A stretch of 64,000 nucleotides of DNA, taken from contig NZ_JAIGNR010000001.1 in assembly GCF_019711595.1 (NCBI RefSeq), forward strand, positions 930,001 to 994,000, given 5' to 3'. Positions 37,332 through 46,428 of this stretch are shown here, piece after piece. How positions within the stretch are numbered: position 1 is the stretch's first letter; the number at the start of each line of letters is the position of its first letter. The stretch comes from Qipengyuania sphaerica. Lineage in GTDB: Bacteria > Pseudomonadota > Alphaproteobacteria > Sphingomonadales > Sphingomonadaceae. A program made the position numbers and the translations under genes. Below the pieces are notes generated by a model. That model was not told where the DNA came from, made no database searches, and saw nothing but the letters and a program-made list of their open reading frames with translations.

Positions 37332-38408
37332 ATGGCACGGGAGAACGGCATAGGTTTGAGTTTATCCGGCGGGGGATACCGCGCCATGCTCTATCACCTT
37401 GGCACGGTGATCCGTCTGCATGAAACGGGTCTCATCGGAAGACTGAGTCGCATCTCAAGCGTGTCAGGCGGTTCGATCACCGCTGGAGTGCTTGCTCTGC
37501 GCTGGTCGCAGATCAATTCTCGGGAAGATCTATTCGATCATGTTGTCGATCCGGTTCGCGCGCTTGCGGGCCGGACGATTGACCGGCCCTCGATACTGCG
37601 AGGAAGGTTCCTGCCGGGTGGCGTCGCCAGATATGTTGCCAAACAGTATGACAAGCACCTGTTCAAGGGCGCGAGCCTGCAACAGATTCCTGCTTCGCCG
37701 AGGTTTGTCATCAACGCCACCAACCTCGAGACCGGAGTGCTGTGGCGTTTCTCCAAACCCTACATGCGCGATTACCGTGTGGGCTCGATCGACAATCCCG
37801 ACCTGCCCCTTGCCGATGCGGTGACGGCGTCGTCAGCTTTTCCGCCTTTTCTTTCCCCTTACAAGCTGAAGGTATCGCCCGACGCTTTCACCATCCGCGA
37901 GCCCGGCGTTCCCGACAGCTTCTTCAGCGATATCTCGCTTACCGATGGCGGTGTCTATGACAACTACGGACTGGAGCCCATCTGGGACCGCTACACCAAT
38001 GTTCTCGTCTCCGATGGCGGTGGCAGCCTGCCGCTTGAAGCTTCGCCGGCGCCGGGCTGGGGACGCCAGACCTATCGCGTCCTCAATGTGATCCACCAGC
38101 AGGTGCATTCGATCCGCTCGCGGCAGGTGGTGCAGGCCTACAATGACGGGGACATGCAAGGCGCGTTCTGGAGTATCAGGACGCCGGTCAGCAGGTATCC
38201 GGTGAAGATGCCGGATGCTCCTACTGACGAGCAGGGCAGAGCGCTCGCCGAGACACCGACACGGCTGAAGAAGATGAGCACATCGTTGCAGGAGCAGTTG
38301 ATCAACTTCGGCTATGCCAGCTGCGATGCATCGCTGCGCAGTTATTTCGATGCGTCGATCACGCCGCCCGGGAAATTGCCCTATCCTGATCGCGAATTCG
38401 GGAGCTGA
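37332..38408 (+). CDS. Patatin-like phospholipase
   Basis: A 358-residue protein of the patatin fold, a Ser-Asp dyad lipid acyl hydrolase. Seen: oxyanion loop LSGGGYRAM (11-19), nucleophile block SSVSGGSITAG with Ser45, and the aspartate motif LTDGGVYDN with Asp208. No signal peptide, so cytoplasmic, where it would attack the inner membrane. Patatins serve as membrane-killing effectors in some anti-phage systems, but no cyclase or signalling gene is next to it. It is first in a same-strand run with a zinc peptidase gene (67-base gap), an MBL gene and a nuclease-VWA gene. Confidence 0.88.
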   Translation: MARENGIGLSLSGGGYRAMLYHLGTVIRLHETGLIGRLSRISSVSGGSITAGVLALRWSQINSREDLFDHVVDPVRALAGRTIDRPSILRGRFLPGGVARYVAKQYDKHLFKGASLQQIPASPRFVINATNLETGVLWRFSKPYMRDYRVGSIDNPDLPLADAVTASSAFPPFLSPYKLKVSPDAFTIREPGVPDSFFSDISLTDGGVYDNYGLEPIWDRYTNVLVSDGGGSLPLEASPAPGWGRQTYRVLNVIHQQVHSIRSRQVVQAYNDGDMQGAFWSIRTPVSRYPVKMPDAPTDEQGRALAETPTRLKKMSTSLQEQLINFGYASCDASLRSYFDASITPPGKLPYPDREFGS

Positions 38409-38475
38409 ACGGATGGGCAACGCTAGCACAATTGGCAGGCCAGAAGACCAATAAGAGGCCAGTAAGGGGGAAAGC

Positions 38476-40230
38476 ATGCGGTTTTGTCCGGAAGCACCGA
38501 CACGAAGGCTTTGGGTCCTAGCCCAGGATCCCTCGATTACTGACAGCAGGGGAATACCGCTGTTTACACAGGTAAAGGTTCCCAACGAGCGGCTCGTTTC
38601 TGGGCCCAAGGGCGCCCGCATCCACGTAGTCGACTATGATGCGACGCTCGACAAGCTAATCGCGCCGCATCCGGCGCCCGACGTCGATATTGCCGAGGCA
38701 GTCATCAATGGCGCGCGGGCGCCTACGAAGGCTGCCATCCGCAACTTGCTTGGCAATCCGGCATTTCACGCGCAGAATTGCTACGCGTTGATCTCAAACA
38801 CTATCCTCGAGTTCGAGCGCGCGCTTGGTCGTACGATCCAATGGGGGTTCGAGTCCGGCGGCCACCAGCTCAAGGTCTCGCCGCATGCGTTCAACGACAT
38901 GAACGCGTTCTACTCGCGCGATGATGAACTGCTTGCCTTCGGCTATTTCGTGAAGCCCAACAGCGAGGGGGAGTTCGTGTTCACCTGCCTGTCGCACGAC
39001 ATCATCGTGCACGAGACTGTGCACGCCGTGCTCGATGGCCTGCGCACCGAGTACATTCGCCCTTCCTCGATCGACCAAGCCGCTTTCCATGAGGGCTTTG
39101 CCGATATCATCGCGCTACTCTCAGGCTTCCGTAGCAGCGAGCTGGTCGAGTTCGCCCTGACCAGTGGCGAGCCTGATGCGCTGATCGCCAAACGGCGCCT
39201 CAAGCCCGAGGCGCTACGCAAGTCCTTCCTTGCCGGGCTTGCTGAGGAATTCGGTGCCAATATGGGCGAGGCTAATCTCGCAGCATTGCGCGGCGATGCA
39301 CTTCGGCGCTCGGTCGAGATGGAACCCGATACCTCGCTCTATCATGACGAGGCACTGCGCATAAGCGCACATGATTTCGGCGAGGTGCTCGTTGCGCCGC
39401 TAATCAATGCCTTCCTCGCAATCTGGTGGCGACGCATCGAACCGCTCGATCCGCTCGGTGGCGGCATGATCGATCTTGAACGCGCGGTCGAGGAAGGCAC
39501 CACGGCCGCACAGCATCTGCTGCGCATGTGCATCCGCGCACTTGATTATCTGCCGCCGGCCAACCTCAGTTATGGTGACTTCCTGTCGGCACTTATCACG
39601 TCCGATATGGAAACCGCGCCCGATGATACCCGGTACGGATACCGGACAGCGATCAGGGAGAGCTTTGCCTCATATGGGATTGCTCCCGGATCACCTGCTG
39701 ATGATGCTGCCTGGCTGCTGCCTCAGGATGAGGCTGACCAGCTGACCTATGGCTTCCACGGCCATGCCGAGATGACTTGGGACCGGGAGGCGGTGTTCCG
39801 TTTCCTGTGGGAAAATGCAGACATTCTCGAACTGCATCCGGATGCGTTCACCAAGATCGTTTCTGTCCGCCCGGTCGTGCGCGAAGGTCCGGACGGGTTT
39901 CGCGTACGCGAGACGGTGGTCGAGTACCTGCAGATCCTGCATACATTTGCGAGCGGGCTGGGCTCACTCGATATCGAACGGCCGGAAGGTATGCGAACCA
40001 GCGAGTTCATCCGGCTCTATGGCGGCGGCACGCTGATTTTCAACGACTATGGCAAGCTCAAGTATCATATCGCCACCGGAGTTGCCTCGACGAAGCAGAC
40101 CCGGCGGTTGAAGAGCCTATGGGACATGGGTGCGTTTGAAAACGAAACCAGCGGGGAGAGCAATTTTGCAAGCCTCCACCGATCGAGGGCAATGGGATCC
40201 TCCTCGCGGCGCAAACGGGAGCAGTGGTGA
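38476..40230 (+). CDS. Unknown protein with HEXXH zinc peptidase domain
   Basis: A 584-residue protein. A gluzincin-type zinc site is visible: HETVH at residues 179-183 and FHEGFADII with Glu206 as probable third ligand, like thermolysin-group enzymes. Its first 150 residues and the last ~300 match no family that I recognise. There is no signal peptide, so it should act in the cytoplasm; proteolytic activation of a partner is one possibility. ATG at 38476 behind AAGGGGGAAAG. The gene's end overlaps the start of the MBL gene. Confidence 0.75.
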   Translation: MRFCPEAPTRRLWVLAQDPSITDSRGIPLFTQVKVPNERLVSGPKGARIHVVDYDATLDKLIAPHPAPDVDIAEAVINGARAPTKAAIRNLLGNPAFHAQNCYALISNTILEFERALGRTIQWGFESGGHQLKVSPHAFNDMNAFYSRDDELLAFGYFVKPNSEGEFVFTCLSHDIIVHETVHAVLDGLRTEYIRPSSIDQAAFHEGFADIIALLSGFRSSELVEFALTSGEPDALIAKRRLKPEALRKSFLAGLAEEFGANMGEANLAALRGDALRRSVEMEPDTSLYHDEALRISAHDFGEVLVAPLINAFLAIWWRRIEPLDPLGGGMIDLERAVEEGTTAAQHLLRMCIRALDYLPPANLSYGDFLSALITSDMETAPDDTRYGYRTAIRESFASYGIAPGSPADDAAWLLPQDEADQLTYGFHGHAEMTWDREAVFRFLWENADILELHPDAFTKIVSVRPVVREGPDGFRVRETVVEYLQILHTFASGLGSLDIERPEGMRTSEFIRLYGGGTLIFNDYGKLKYHIATGVASTKQTRRLKSLWDMGAFENETSGESNFASLHRSRAMGSSSRRKREQW

Positions 40231-41510
40231 TGGCAAGACGACCCCGAAGAAATCCCGTGCCGCAGAAGGTCACGATCAGGACCTACAATGTCGGCTTCGG
40301 CGACTGCTTCCTGATGACGATCCATTACGACGACCAGTCTGCGAAACACATCCTGATTGACTGCGGTAGCATGAAGTCACCCAAAGGCACGCGGGGCTGG
40401 ATGGAAAAGGTGGTTGAATCGATCCGTGACGAATGCGGCGGCAAGCTCGACGTACTGGTCGCCACCCATCGCCACAAGGATCATATCAGTGCCTTCAGCA
40501 GCGATTCCACCGGGTCGATACTGGAAGACCTCAAGCCCGAAGTGGTGATCCAGCCCTGGACCGAGGATCCTGACATCCCGGAGGATGCGCATGCTCCGCT
40601 TGCCACCGGTGCCCGGCACCGACGCCGTCTCGCGCTGATGGGCCAGTTTGCCGAGAACCGCTTTGACGATGGCAACATCAAAGCGCTGAACCACCTCAAA
40701 TCGGTGGACAGGGCGACTGTAGAAAAGCTCGAATTCATGGGCGCAGACAATATCCGCAATCGCAAGGCGGTCGAACGTCTAATGCGGATGGGAGCGGCCG
40801 GCCGGGCCATCTTTGCCCATGCGAAGATGGAGCTCGATCTCGATCGCGTGCTTCCCGGCGTGGCGGTCGATGCGCTAGGTCCGCCGACCATTGAACAGTC
40901 AGAGGATGTAACGCGCATGCGTTCGCGCGACGATGTCGAGTTTTGGCACATCAATGCTGCCTCGAGCGCATTATACAAAGGCGATCCGGTTGACCCATTC
41001 CCGAGTGTTGCCGGTTCGAGGGGGCGCCGCGACATGTTCTGGATCCGGCACCGGCTCAAGCGGCTCGAACTTTCCCGCCTGTTCCAGATCGTGCGCATCC
41101 TCGATGACACGATGAACAACACCAGCCTGATCCTGCTGTTTCGGATCGGCTCGAAGTCCTTCCTGTTTCCAGGTGATGCGCAGATCGAGAACTGGCGGTT
41201 CGCGCTCAACGATCCCGAGGTGATGGACAAGTTGAAGGATGTCGATGTCTACAAAGTCGGCCATCATGGCAGCCTCAATGCTACGCCCCGGACGCTGTGG
41301 GAGCACTTCGCGAACAAGGGCGGCAAGCGCAAGCGGAACCGGCTGACGACTTTGCTCTCCACGCTCGATGGCAAGCACGGCCATGTCGAGCGCAAGACCG
41401 AGGTACCTCGCAGGACGCTGGTCAATGCGCTCGAGAAGAGCAGCAATCTTGTCCACACACAGGAACTTCCGGGCGTGCCGCTGTTCGAGAAGAGCGAGTT
41501 CGAGCTGTGA
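40230..41510 (+). CDS. ComEC/Rec2-like metallo-beta-lactamase-fold hydrolase
   Basis: A 426-residue protein with the MBL signature THRHKDH (His80, His82, Asp84, His85), a later LFPGDAQIENW strand and GHHGSLNATP. This pattern is that of the ComEC-associated MBL domain, a likely nuclease or phosphodiesterase, but there are no membrane segments. ATG 40230, overlapping the previous stop by one base behind GGGAG, is preferred over GTG 40224. Translational coupling to the peptidase is implied. The substrate could be DNA, RNA or a nucleotide signal. Confidence 0.82.
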   Translation: MARRPRRNPVPQKVTIRTYNVGFGDCFLMTIHYDDQSAKHILIDCGSMKSPKGTRGWMEKVVESIRDECGGKLDVLVATHRHKDHISAFSSDSTGSILEDLKPEVVIQPWTEDPDIPEDAHAPLATGARHRRRLALMGQFAENRFDDGNIKALNHLKSVDRATVEKLEFMGADNIRNRKAVERLMRMGAAGRAIFAHAKMELDLDRVLPGVAVDALGPPTIEQSEDVTRMRSRDDVEFWHINAASSALYKGDPVDPFPSVAGSRGRRDMFWIRHRLKRLELSRLFQIVRILDDTMNNTSLILLFRIGSKSFLFPGDAQIENWRFALNDPEVMDKLKDVDVYKVGHHGSLNATPRTLWEHFANKGGKRKRNRLTTLLSTLDGKHGHVERKTEVPRRTLVNALEKSSNLVHTQELPGVPLFEKSEFEL

Positions 41511-41540
41511 GCGGCAAGCAATCAACTGGGAGACCTCAGT

Positions 41541-43343
41541 TTGGATAAGGTCTACGAGAGCGGTCTGGAGGCCTGGCGGGCCCTGCAACAGATCGGTGGT
41601 CTCGAGATTGACGGGCGTGATGCCGATCTCCTCGACAAGCTCCGCGAATTGCTTTGCCCTTCAGCCTTCACGCTGGAGGAGGCGCTTGCTCGCAGATCTA
41701 TCGAACAGTTCCTGCGCGCGCTGTTTCAGATAATCGAACCCTTCGCAGCCATGTTCTCGGACATCCTCGAATTCTTCGAGCAGGCAGGTGCGCGTAGGGG
41801 ACGCACACAATGGCGGTTGCGGATCGATGAGAGCCTGGTTGAGTTCCAGCACTTCGAGGAATTCCTTCTGCACTGGCGCGAGATCGAAGCGGAGATTGAT
41901 ATCCCGGCGCTCGACCTTGGCAATGCCTGGATGCTCAACGATCTCCGCCTTGAACTGGAAGACCCAGATACTCTCTCTCAAGGCCTCTACGGCGATGGAC
42001 CGCCGGTCACAGGCATTGCAGACGTAGATAGCTGGCTGACCGCTTACGAGTCCGGCGAATATTCCACGTTTCCGGCAAGTCTCTATCCTGACCAATTTCA
42101 AGGTGGCCTTGCCGATGTGGCCGGCATCCTGCTTGCAGCCGTCTCGATCTTGCGCGATCAGGGCGAGACGCGAGCGAGACTGCTGGAGGCACATTACGCA
42201 CGCGGGTACCGTGTTGTTGCCGGTGATGCCTTGCATCCGTGGAGCATCGCCCAGAGCGAGACTGACTACTGGCTGCGCTCGCATGTCTTCTATCTGGCCA
42301 ATACCCTCCGTCTGCCAGCTGATCAGCAGGATGCGCTTGCCGCAAGTCTCAAGGAGAAGCTGGAGCGATTTCCGAGGCGACGGATCGTTGGGAAGCTTGC
42401 AATTGAGGATCTCGAGCGCATTCTGTCGCTACCGGTATGGAAGCAGCGCTACGAAACTTATGGTGTCTGGATAGCGACGCGAATTGCTGCCGCCGCAGAC
42501 GGGCACGATATCGAATACAATGCGCCCGACGCAGGCCTCAGGTTTGCATTTTCCGAGACGCTGATCGCTGACATCGAGACTGCAAGTCCCCGACTGTCTC
42601 TTTATTCCGAAAAGCGCGTTCCACTTGCCGATCCGGTGGGCGAGGGGCGCAAATGCGCTGTGCAGCCGGACTACAGTCTGTGGAAGCAGGGAGCAGATCC
42701 TGCCGCTTGTCCGCTGGTGGTCGAGGTCAAGCACTACAAGAAACGATCTGCCCGGAATTTCCGGGACGCGCTCGAAGATTATGCCCGGGCGCACCCGGCT
42801 GCGGAGGTCGTGCTGGTGAACTACGGACCTGTTGGTGCCGAATTCACCGACCTCGACACCTCCGTAAGCAATCGGTGTCGGATGATCGGGAACCTGACTC
42901 CCTTGAACCGCAATGCGCTCAATGAGTTTCGGGACATTGTCCGTGAACTTGTTGGCGAGCCCGTTCGCGGCGCAGCGATCGGATGTGATGACGAAGTTCT
43001 GGCGATCGATGTGTCCGCCTCGATGAGCGACATTCTAGAAAGCGAGCAGTTCAAGTCTTGGCTCAGCCAGTTCGAGGGCAGGTCTGTCGACTTGGTCCTT
43101 GTCGACGGGGCAGTGCGGACGACTATTTCGGTCGGTGAGTTTGGGAGCTGGCGAGCTGCAAATCAGCTTGGTAGCTCGACTTCCCTCAAAACTCCGCTGC
43201 AGGAATTGCTTGAGAAGTATGGGCGGATTTCACTGTTCACGGACTCTGACGGTGTTGACGGATTGGAGGAACTGCGGGTGTCCGGGATAGATATCACGAA
43301 GTTCGAAATTGGCGCGGCAAGGCTAGTTACAATAACCAGATGA
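41541..43343 (+). CDS. PD-(D/E)xK nuclease-like protein fused to a VWA-like domain
   Basis: A 600-residue protein. A nuclease-type core is suggested by QPDYSLWKQG (Asp377) and LVVEVKHYKK (Glu395, Lys397), the PD...ExK spacing of restriction-endonuclease folds. The last ~110 residues (from about 485) start with LAIDVSASMS, an intact MIDAS DxSxS motif (Asp490) of von Willebrand factor A domains, followed by VDLVLVDG and ISLFTDSDG strands. The first ~330 residues are helical and unassigned. It uses a TTG start behind GGGAG, 30 bases after the MBL gene. It is the last gene of the operon and a plausible effector or scaffold. Confidence 0.72.
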   Translation: MDKVYESGLEAWRALQQIGGLEIDGRDADLLDKLRELLCPSAFTLEEALARRSIEQFLRALFQIIEPFAAMFSDILEFFEQAGARRGRTQWRLRIDESLVEFQHFEEFLLHWREIEAEIDIPALDLGNAWMLNDLRLELEDPDTLSQGLYGDGPPVTGIADVDSWLTAYESGEYSTFPASLYPDQFQGGLADVAGILLAAVSILRDQGETRARLLEAHYARGYRVVAGDALHPWSIAQSETDYWLRSHVFYLANTLRLPADQQDALAASLKEKLERFPRRRIVGKLAIEDLERILSLPVWKQRYETYGVWIATRIAAAADGHDIEYNAPDAGLRFAFSETLIADIETASPRLSLYSEKRVPLADPVGEGRKCAVQPDYSLWKQGADPAACPLVVEVKHYKKRSARNFRDALEDYARAHPAAEVVLVNYGPVGAEFTDLDTSVSNRCRMIGNLTPLNRNALNEFRDIVRELVGEPVRGAAIGCDDEVLAIDVSASMSDILESEQFKSWLSQFEGRSVDLVLVDGAVRTTISVGEFGSWRAANQLGSSTSLKTPLQELLEKYGRISLFTDSDGVDGLEELRVSGIDITKFEIGAARLVTITR

Positions 43344-43476
43344 AGGCCCAAATGTTAGCGGACACGCTGAGGCTACTCACTTCCAACAACCAATAGCTTT
43401 GCGCCATAGGTGTCCAGCAAGAAATTCTCGGTTGCGGCTAGTAGGTCTAGCTGCTTCGCTTCAATCGTTGACATTT

Positions 43477-43962
43477 TCAGGCCCGGTTGGAGCCATCGAG
43501 GATCGCTTCTAGCTCTTCCCTCAAAATCAGAGTTCGGCGACCAATCCGTCGAGCCTGCAAAGCTCCATCTTTGATCATCCTATAAACGCTTGTACGCCCG
43601 AGACCGAGAATAGCACAGGCGTCGTTTATCGATAAAAGCTTAGCTGTAGTGTTCGGCTGGGCGCGTTCGATGCGTCGTGCGACTTGTTCCGCGATTTCAT
43701 TGAGTTGTGAACTATCAAGCTTCAACAGGCGAGGTCTATCGCCTTCTCCCACGCTTGGGGAGACTAGTGGCAATTTCTTGATCAGACGGTCGAGATCTTG
43801 CTTTCGCCACCTGATCGATAAGCCTTCAATCTCGATTGCCGGATTGTTGAATTGATCGGCCAGGCGTAGGAGCGTCTGTTCATCGACAGATAGGTAACGA
43901 GCGGCTATTTCAGTTGACATCAGTGCGGGCCATCCGGTCAAGATGGTTTCAGGGTCCGCCAT
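43477..43962 (-). CDS. Excisionase-like protein with two HTH units
   Basis: A 161-residue protein. The C-terminal part, LLSINDACAILGLGRTSVYR through RRTLILREELEAIL, is a clear HTH_17/AlpA-type excisionase domain. The N-terminal part, LMSTEIAARYLSVDEQTLLR through IRWRKQDLDRLI, has the same layout, so the protein looks like a tandem of two such domains. ATG 43962 is preferred because GGAG lies 7 bases before it. Its position inside the island beside the integrase fits a recombination directionality factor or regulator. Confidence 0.78.
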   Translation of the reverse strand: MADPETILTGWPALMSTEIAARYLSVDEQTLLRLADQFNNPAIEIEGLSIRWRKQDLDRLIKKLPLVSPSVGEGDRPRLLKLDSSQLNEIAEQVARRIERAQPNTTAKLLSINDACAILGLGRTSVYRMIKDGALQARRIGRRTLILREELEAILDGSNRA

Positions 43963-44146
43963 CGGCATCTCCATTTAAAAAATGGTCATCGTTGTCCAAA
44001 CAGCCATCAGTTGGTGCAATTCGGGATCAGCAGAGCGGCGCGGCTAAAGCCATCTAAAGGTTGGACCGGCCGAAGCAGGTAGTGATGGTCAAAATCGTCG
44101 CCTACTCGCTGGGAACCAGGTCACCCTGTGGCTTTCCGTCGCCAGA

Positions 44147-46111
44147 TTAAGACCTAGAAGCTCCGGCATCACTTCGAGCCTTTCTTGGCCGACCTGAACC
44201 GACACGTGATCTGTCGCTCAATGGCAAGAGCCTGATGGGTGCTGCATTTAGGTGTTCAGTGATCACAGGAACATACCTGCACAGCATCTGCAGGCGCTCA
44301 CTCAGAACAACGGACAGACCCTCCGCGTCCACCCGCTTAGAGTAGTGGCGTGCATTCGTCCCCTCTCGCTCGTGTCCCATCAGATCGGCCCGCATAATCG
44401 GGTTCACGCCCTCAACTTCATAGAAAGAGGAGCCCAGCGCTCTAATCGAGTGGATGTCGGTTTTCTTGCCGTTTTCATCGATTGGAATGGGCATACGGTC
44501 TTCGATCCAATCCACCATGTGCGTCCACGCTCGATAGTAGAACTGGGCGCCACCTCTTTTAGATTTTTGCAAATACAATTCAGGGAACACCTCGGTGTGA
44601 CCATCGCGGCGAATTTTCTCGACGTACTCCAGAAATCCCAGGCGGATTAGTTCGGGGTGTATTGGGATCTCGCGGCGGCGGGCGGGGCGCTTCTCACCAG
44701 CCAACTCGCCGTCCACCCCGCGGGTCTTATTATTACGGATCCATATGAATGGGACTGGGGCGTCAGCGAAGACATCGGCTATCTCGATACCACAGATCTC
44801 TTCCCGACAGGCATGCGTGTAGTACCAGAGCAGCGGAGCAAAATAGGCTGCATCGTGCCAAACCCGCGGGCTATGCTCGCTGTTCTTCAATCGTTTCTTG
44901 CCAGCGCCACCGCCGGTGAAGATCGGGGATGAGAAGAGGCACCGCAGGTGTTCTTTCGTCCAGACAGGCCTTAATTCGGTGCTTTTCCCTTCCTTGATTC
45001 CGATCGTCGCGCCAGCAAAGTTCATTACCTTGCTGCCCTCGATTTTTGGCTTCCAGGCGGTCTGCTCGAGATGTTTACCAACCGTACTCATAGTGCTGAG
45101 ATCGCGATTGACGGTCTTTTTGCTTCTCGGTTCCCCGGATTTTCCGGAAGCCAACCCTCTAGCTATTTGATCAAAGGGTCGGGACATCGCCCCTTTCTGA
45201 GGCGTTCCGAACTTGAAGCGCTTTGGCAGCTTGAGGAGTGCCTTTTTAAACGCAGCAACGTCACGGTGCGTGTAAGACCCAAGCTCTCTGTCACCCGTGA
45301 TCCAGGCGAAGGTGCGCATGATCCGGCGCTGTTGATCTAGCTTTCCGCTCCATATTCCTTCGGTTTTTAAGTCTGCCGCGACCTCTTCGATGATCTCCGA
45401 GAAACGACGCTCGTCGTAGTAGTCGAACTTGCATTCTCGAAGGTCCTGGGACGTTTGAATATTCTCGGCTGGGACGACGGCCGTCGTGGACAAGGGGAGG
45501 GTGGCCTGACTTGGATCGTCAAATTCACCCATTAGAACTGCGATGGGATCGGGTGCATCCATGGCTTCGTCATCGTACAGGTTCTGGATCTTGGCCCCGG
45601 CAACAGCGCGGGCACGGATCAGGTGCGTGCGCGCCACCGCGATATTGCTTGAACCAGTCGAAGCGCCGACGCCGGCCAGCCGCTGCGTCACCATTTCATC
45701 TGGGAAGAGGCCGAGTGCGAGCTCGACAAACTCGGGGCGATGACGATCGGGCGACCTCAGAAAACTGTACTTCACACGATCGTCCGACGCGATCACTAGT
45801 GCCTCATCGGCCCAGGCTCCATCGCTGAATGCAAAATCCACGATGGCTCTCAGTTCGCTTTCCAACTCCTGCCGGAAGAGCGCCTCAATCTGCGGCCCGG
45901 TCAGGGCTGTTCCTTGTCCTAACATTCTTCTCACGCTTGATTTTACGACCGCGAAACGTGCCGACAGGATCGCAGCGCGCTGGCGCGCGACGAATGGGTC
46001 AGCCGTCTGGAGCGCGAGCGCTAGGGGGCGAGAGATAATATTTTGGAAATGGATGCGGCGCCGGAAGACATATCGGGCGCCGCGGCGCGTGACATGTGCG
46101 ATGCGAGTCAT
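44147..46111 (-). CDS. Tyrosine-type site-specific integrase
   Basis: A 654-residue tyrosine recombinase. Catalytic landmarks: THACREEICG (Arg, near residue 433), DIHSIRALG (His and Arg, near 552), LMGHEREGT (His), and ARHYSKR with the nucleophile Tyr near 588. The long N-terminal ~330 residues, with DUF6538-like start (HVTRRGARYVFRRRI), serve arm and core binding. GGAAAGG precedes the ATG. It lies 108 bases from tRNA-Pro, whose 3' end it is inferred to use as attB. It should catalyse integration and excision of the island between the 24-bp repeats. Confidence 0.93.
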   Translation of the reverse strand: MTRIAHVTRRGARYVFRRRIHFQNIISRPLALALQTADPFVARQRAAILSARFAVVKSSVRRMLGQGTALTGPQIEALFRQELESELRAIVDFAFSDGAWADEALVIASDDRVKYSFLRSPDRHRPEFVELALGLFPDEMVTQRLAGVGASTGSSNIAVARTHLIRARAVAGAKIQNLYDDEAMDAPDPIAVLMGEFDDPSQATLPLSTTAVVPAENIQTSQDLRECKFDYYDERRFSEIIEEVAADLKTEGIWSGKLDQQRRIMRTFAWITGDRELGSYTHRDVAAFKKALLKLPKRFKFGTPQKGAMSRPFDQIARGLASGKSGEPRSKKTVNRDLSTMSTVGKHLEQTAWKPKIEGSKVMNFAGATIGIKEGKSTELRPVWTKEHLRCLFSSPIFTGGGAGKKRLKNSEHSPRVWHDAAYFAPLLWYYTHACREEICGIEIADVFADAPVPFIWIRNNKTRGVDGELAGEKRPARRREIPIHPELIRLGFLEYVEKIRRDGHTEVFPELYLQKSKRGGAQFYYRAWTHMVDWIEDRMPIPIDENGKKTDIHSIRALGSSFYEVEGVNPIMRADLMGHEREGTNARHYSKRVDAEGLSVVLSERLQMLCRYVPVITEHLNAAPIRLLPLSDRSRVGSGRPRKARSDAGASRS

Positions 46112-46215
46112 TGGTCGTGACCTTTCCGCATGTGCATCGCTTATGTGCTACAGTCGTGTGACCGCAGCGGTGCGATGACCCATGCTAAAAGGCGGAAAAC
46201 CGTCGCTTGCGCGAT

Positions 46216-46239
46216 AAAATGGTCGGGGAGAGAGGATTC
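46216..46239. repeat. attR: core repeat within tRNA-Pro 3' end
   Basis: This copy is identical to 4688-4711. Twenty of its 24 bases are the 3' end of tRNA-Pro on the minus strand; four A residues extend it outside the tRNA. With the left copy it defines the recombination core and the right limit of the island. Confidence 0.92.
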
Positions 46240-46296
46240 GAACCTCCGGCCCCTGCCTCCCGAAGACAGTGCTCTACCAGGCTGAGCTACTCCCCG
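46220..46296 (-). tRNA. tRNA-Pro (CGG)
   Basis: A 77-nt tRNA read on the minus strand: acceptor CGGGGAG pairing with CTCCCCG, discriminator A and encoded CCA, D-arm GCTCAGCCTGGTAGAGC, anticodon stem CTGTC/GGCAG with loop TTCGGGA giving anticodon CGG, and T-loop TTCGAAT. Its 3' end faces the integrase and supplies the attachment core of the island, and it remains intact after integration. Confidence 0.96.
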
Positions 46297-46428
46297 ACCG
46301 GATGCGTTGCGGGGCGGACCCCGCGAGGCAGAGGCGGCCCTATAGGTGTGGATTGCCTTGCACGCAAGCGGGCTTTTGCCTTAATTTCCGCCTAGGGTCC
46401 GCGGCGACAGAAATAGCGAAGAAAACCA

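Larger units (their letters stand above)
4688..46239. mobile_element. tRNA-Pro genomic island, compound, about 41.5 kb
   Basis: The island is bounded by perfect 24-bp direct repeats at 4688-4711 and 46216-46239. The right copy contains the last 20 bases of tRNA-Pro(CGG), including CCA, and the left copy stands alone after a core gene. A tyrosine integrase (44147-46111) and an excisionase-like gene sit next to the tRNA, the standard layout for tRNA-targeting integrative elements. Cargo is mainly helicases, nucleases, restriction genes and unknowns. No relaxase of full size, coupling protein or type IV secretion gene is present, so it is integrative but not self-conjugative as seen. A diverged repeat at 7259-7441 suggests two tandem elements. 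Confidence 0.88.

Noticed and set aside
37332-38408. CBASS with patatin effector (CapV-like)
   Set aside because: No cyclase, E1/E2 or HORMA-type gene is near the patatin gene.
46112-46215. Counterpart of the sub-element's right end (7040-7258)
   Set aside because: The two right-end sequences show no similarity by eye, so only the left ends support the tandem-element idea.
4688-46239. Self-conjugative ICE
   Set aside because: No VirB/TraG-type secretion genes, coupling protein or full-size relaxase was found.
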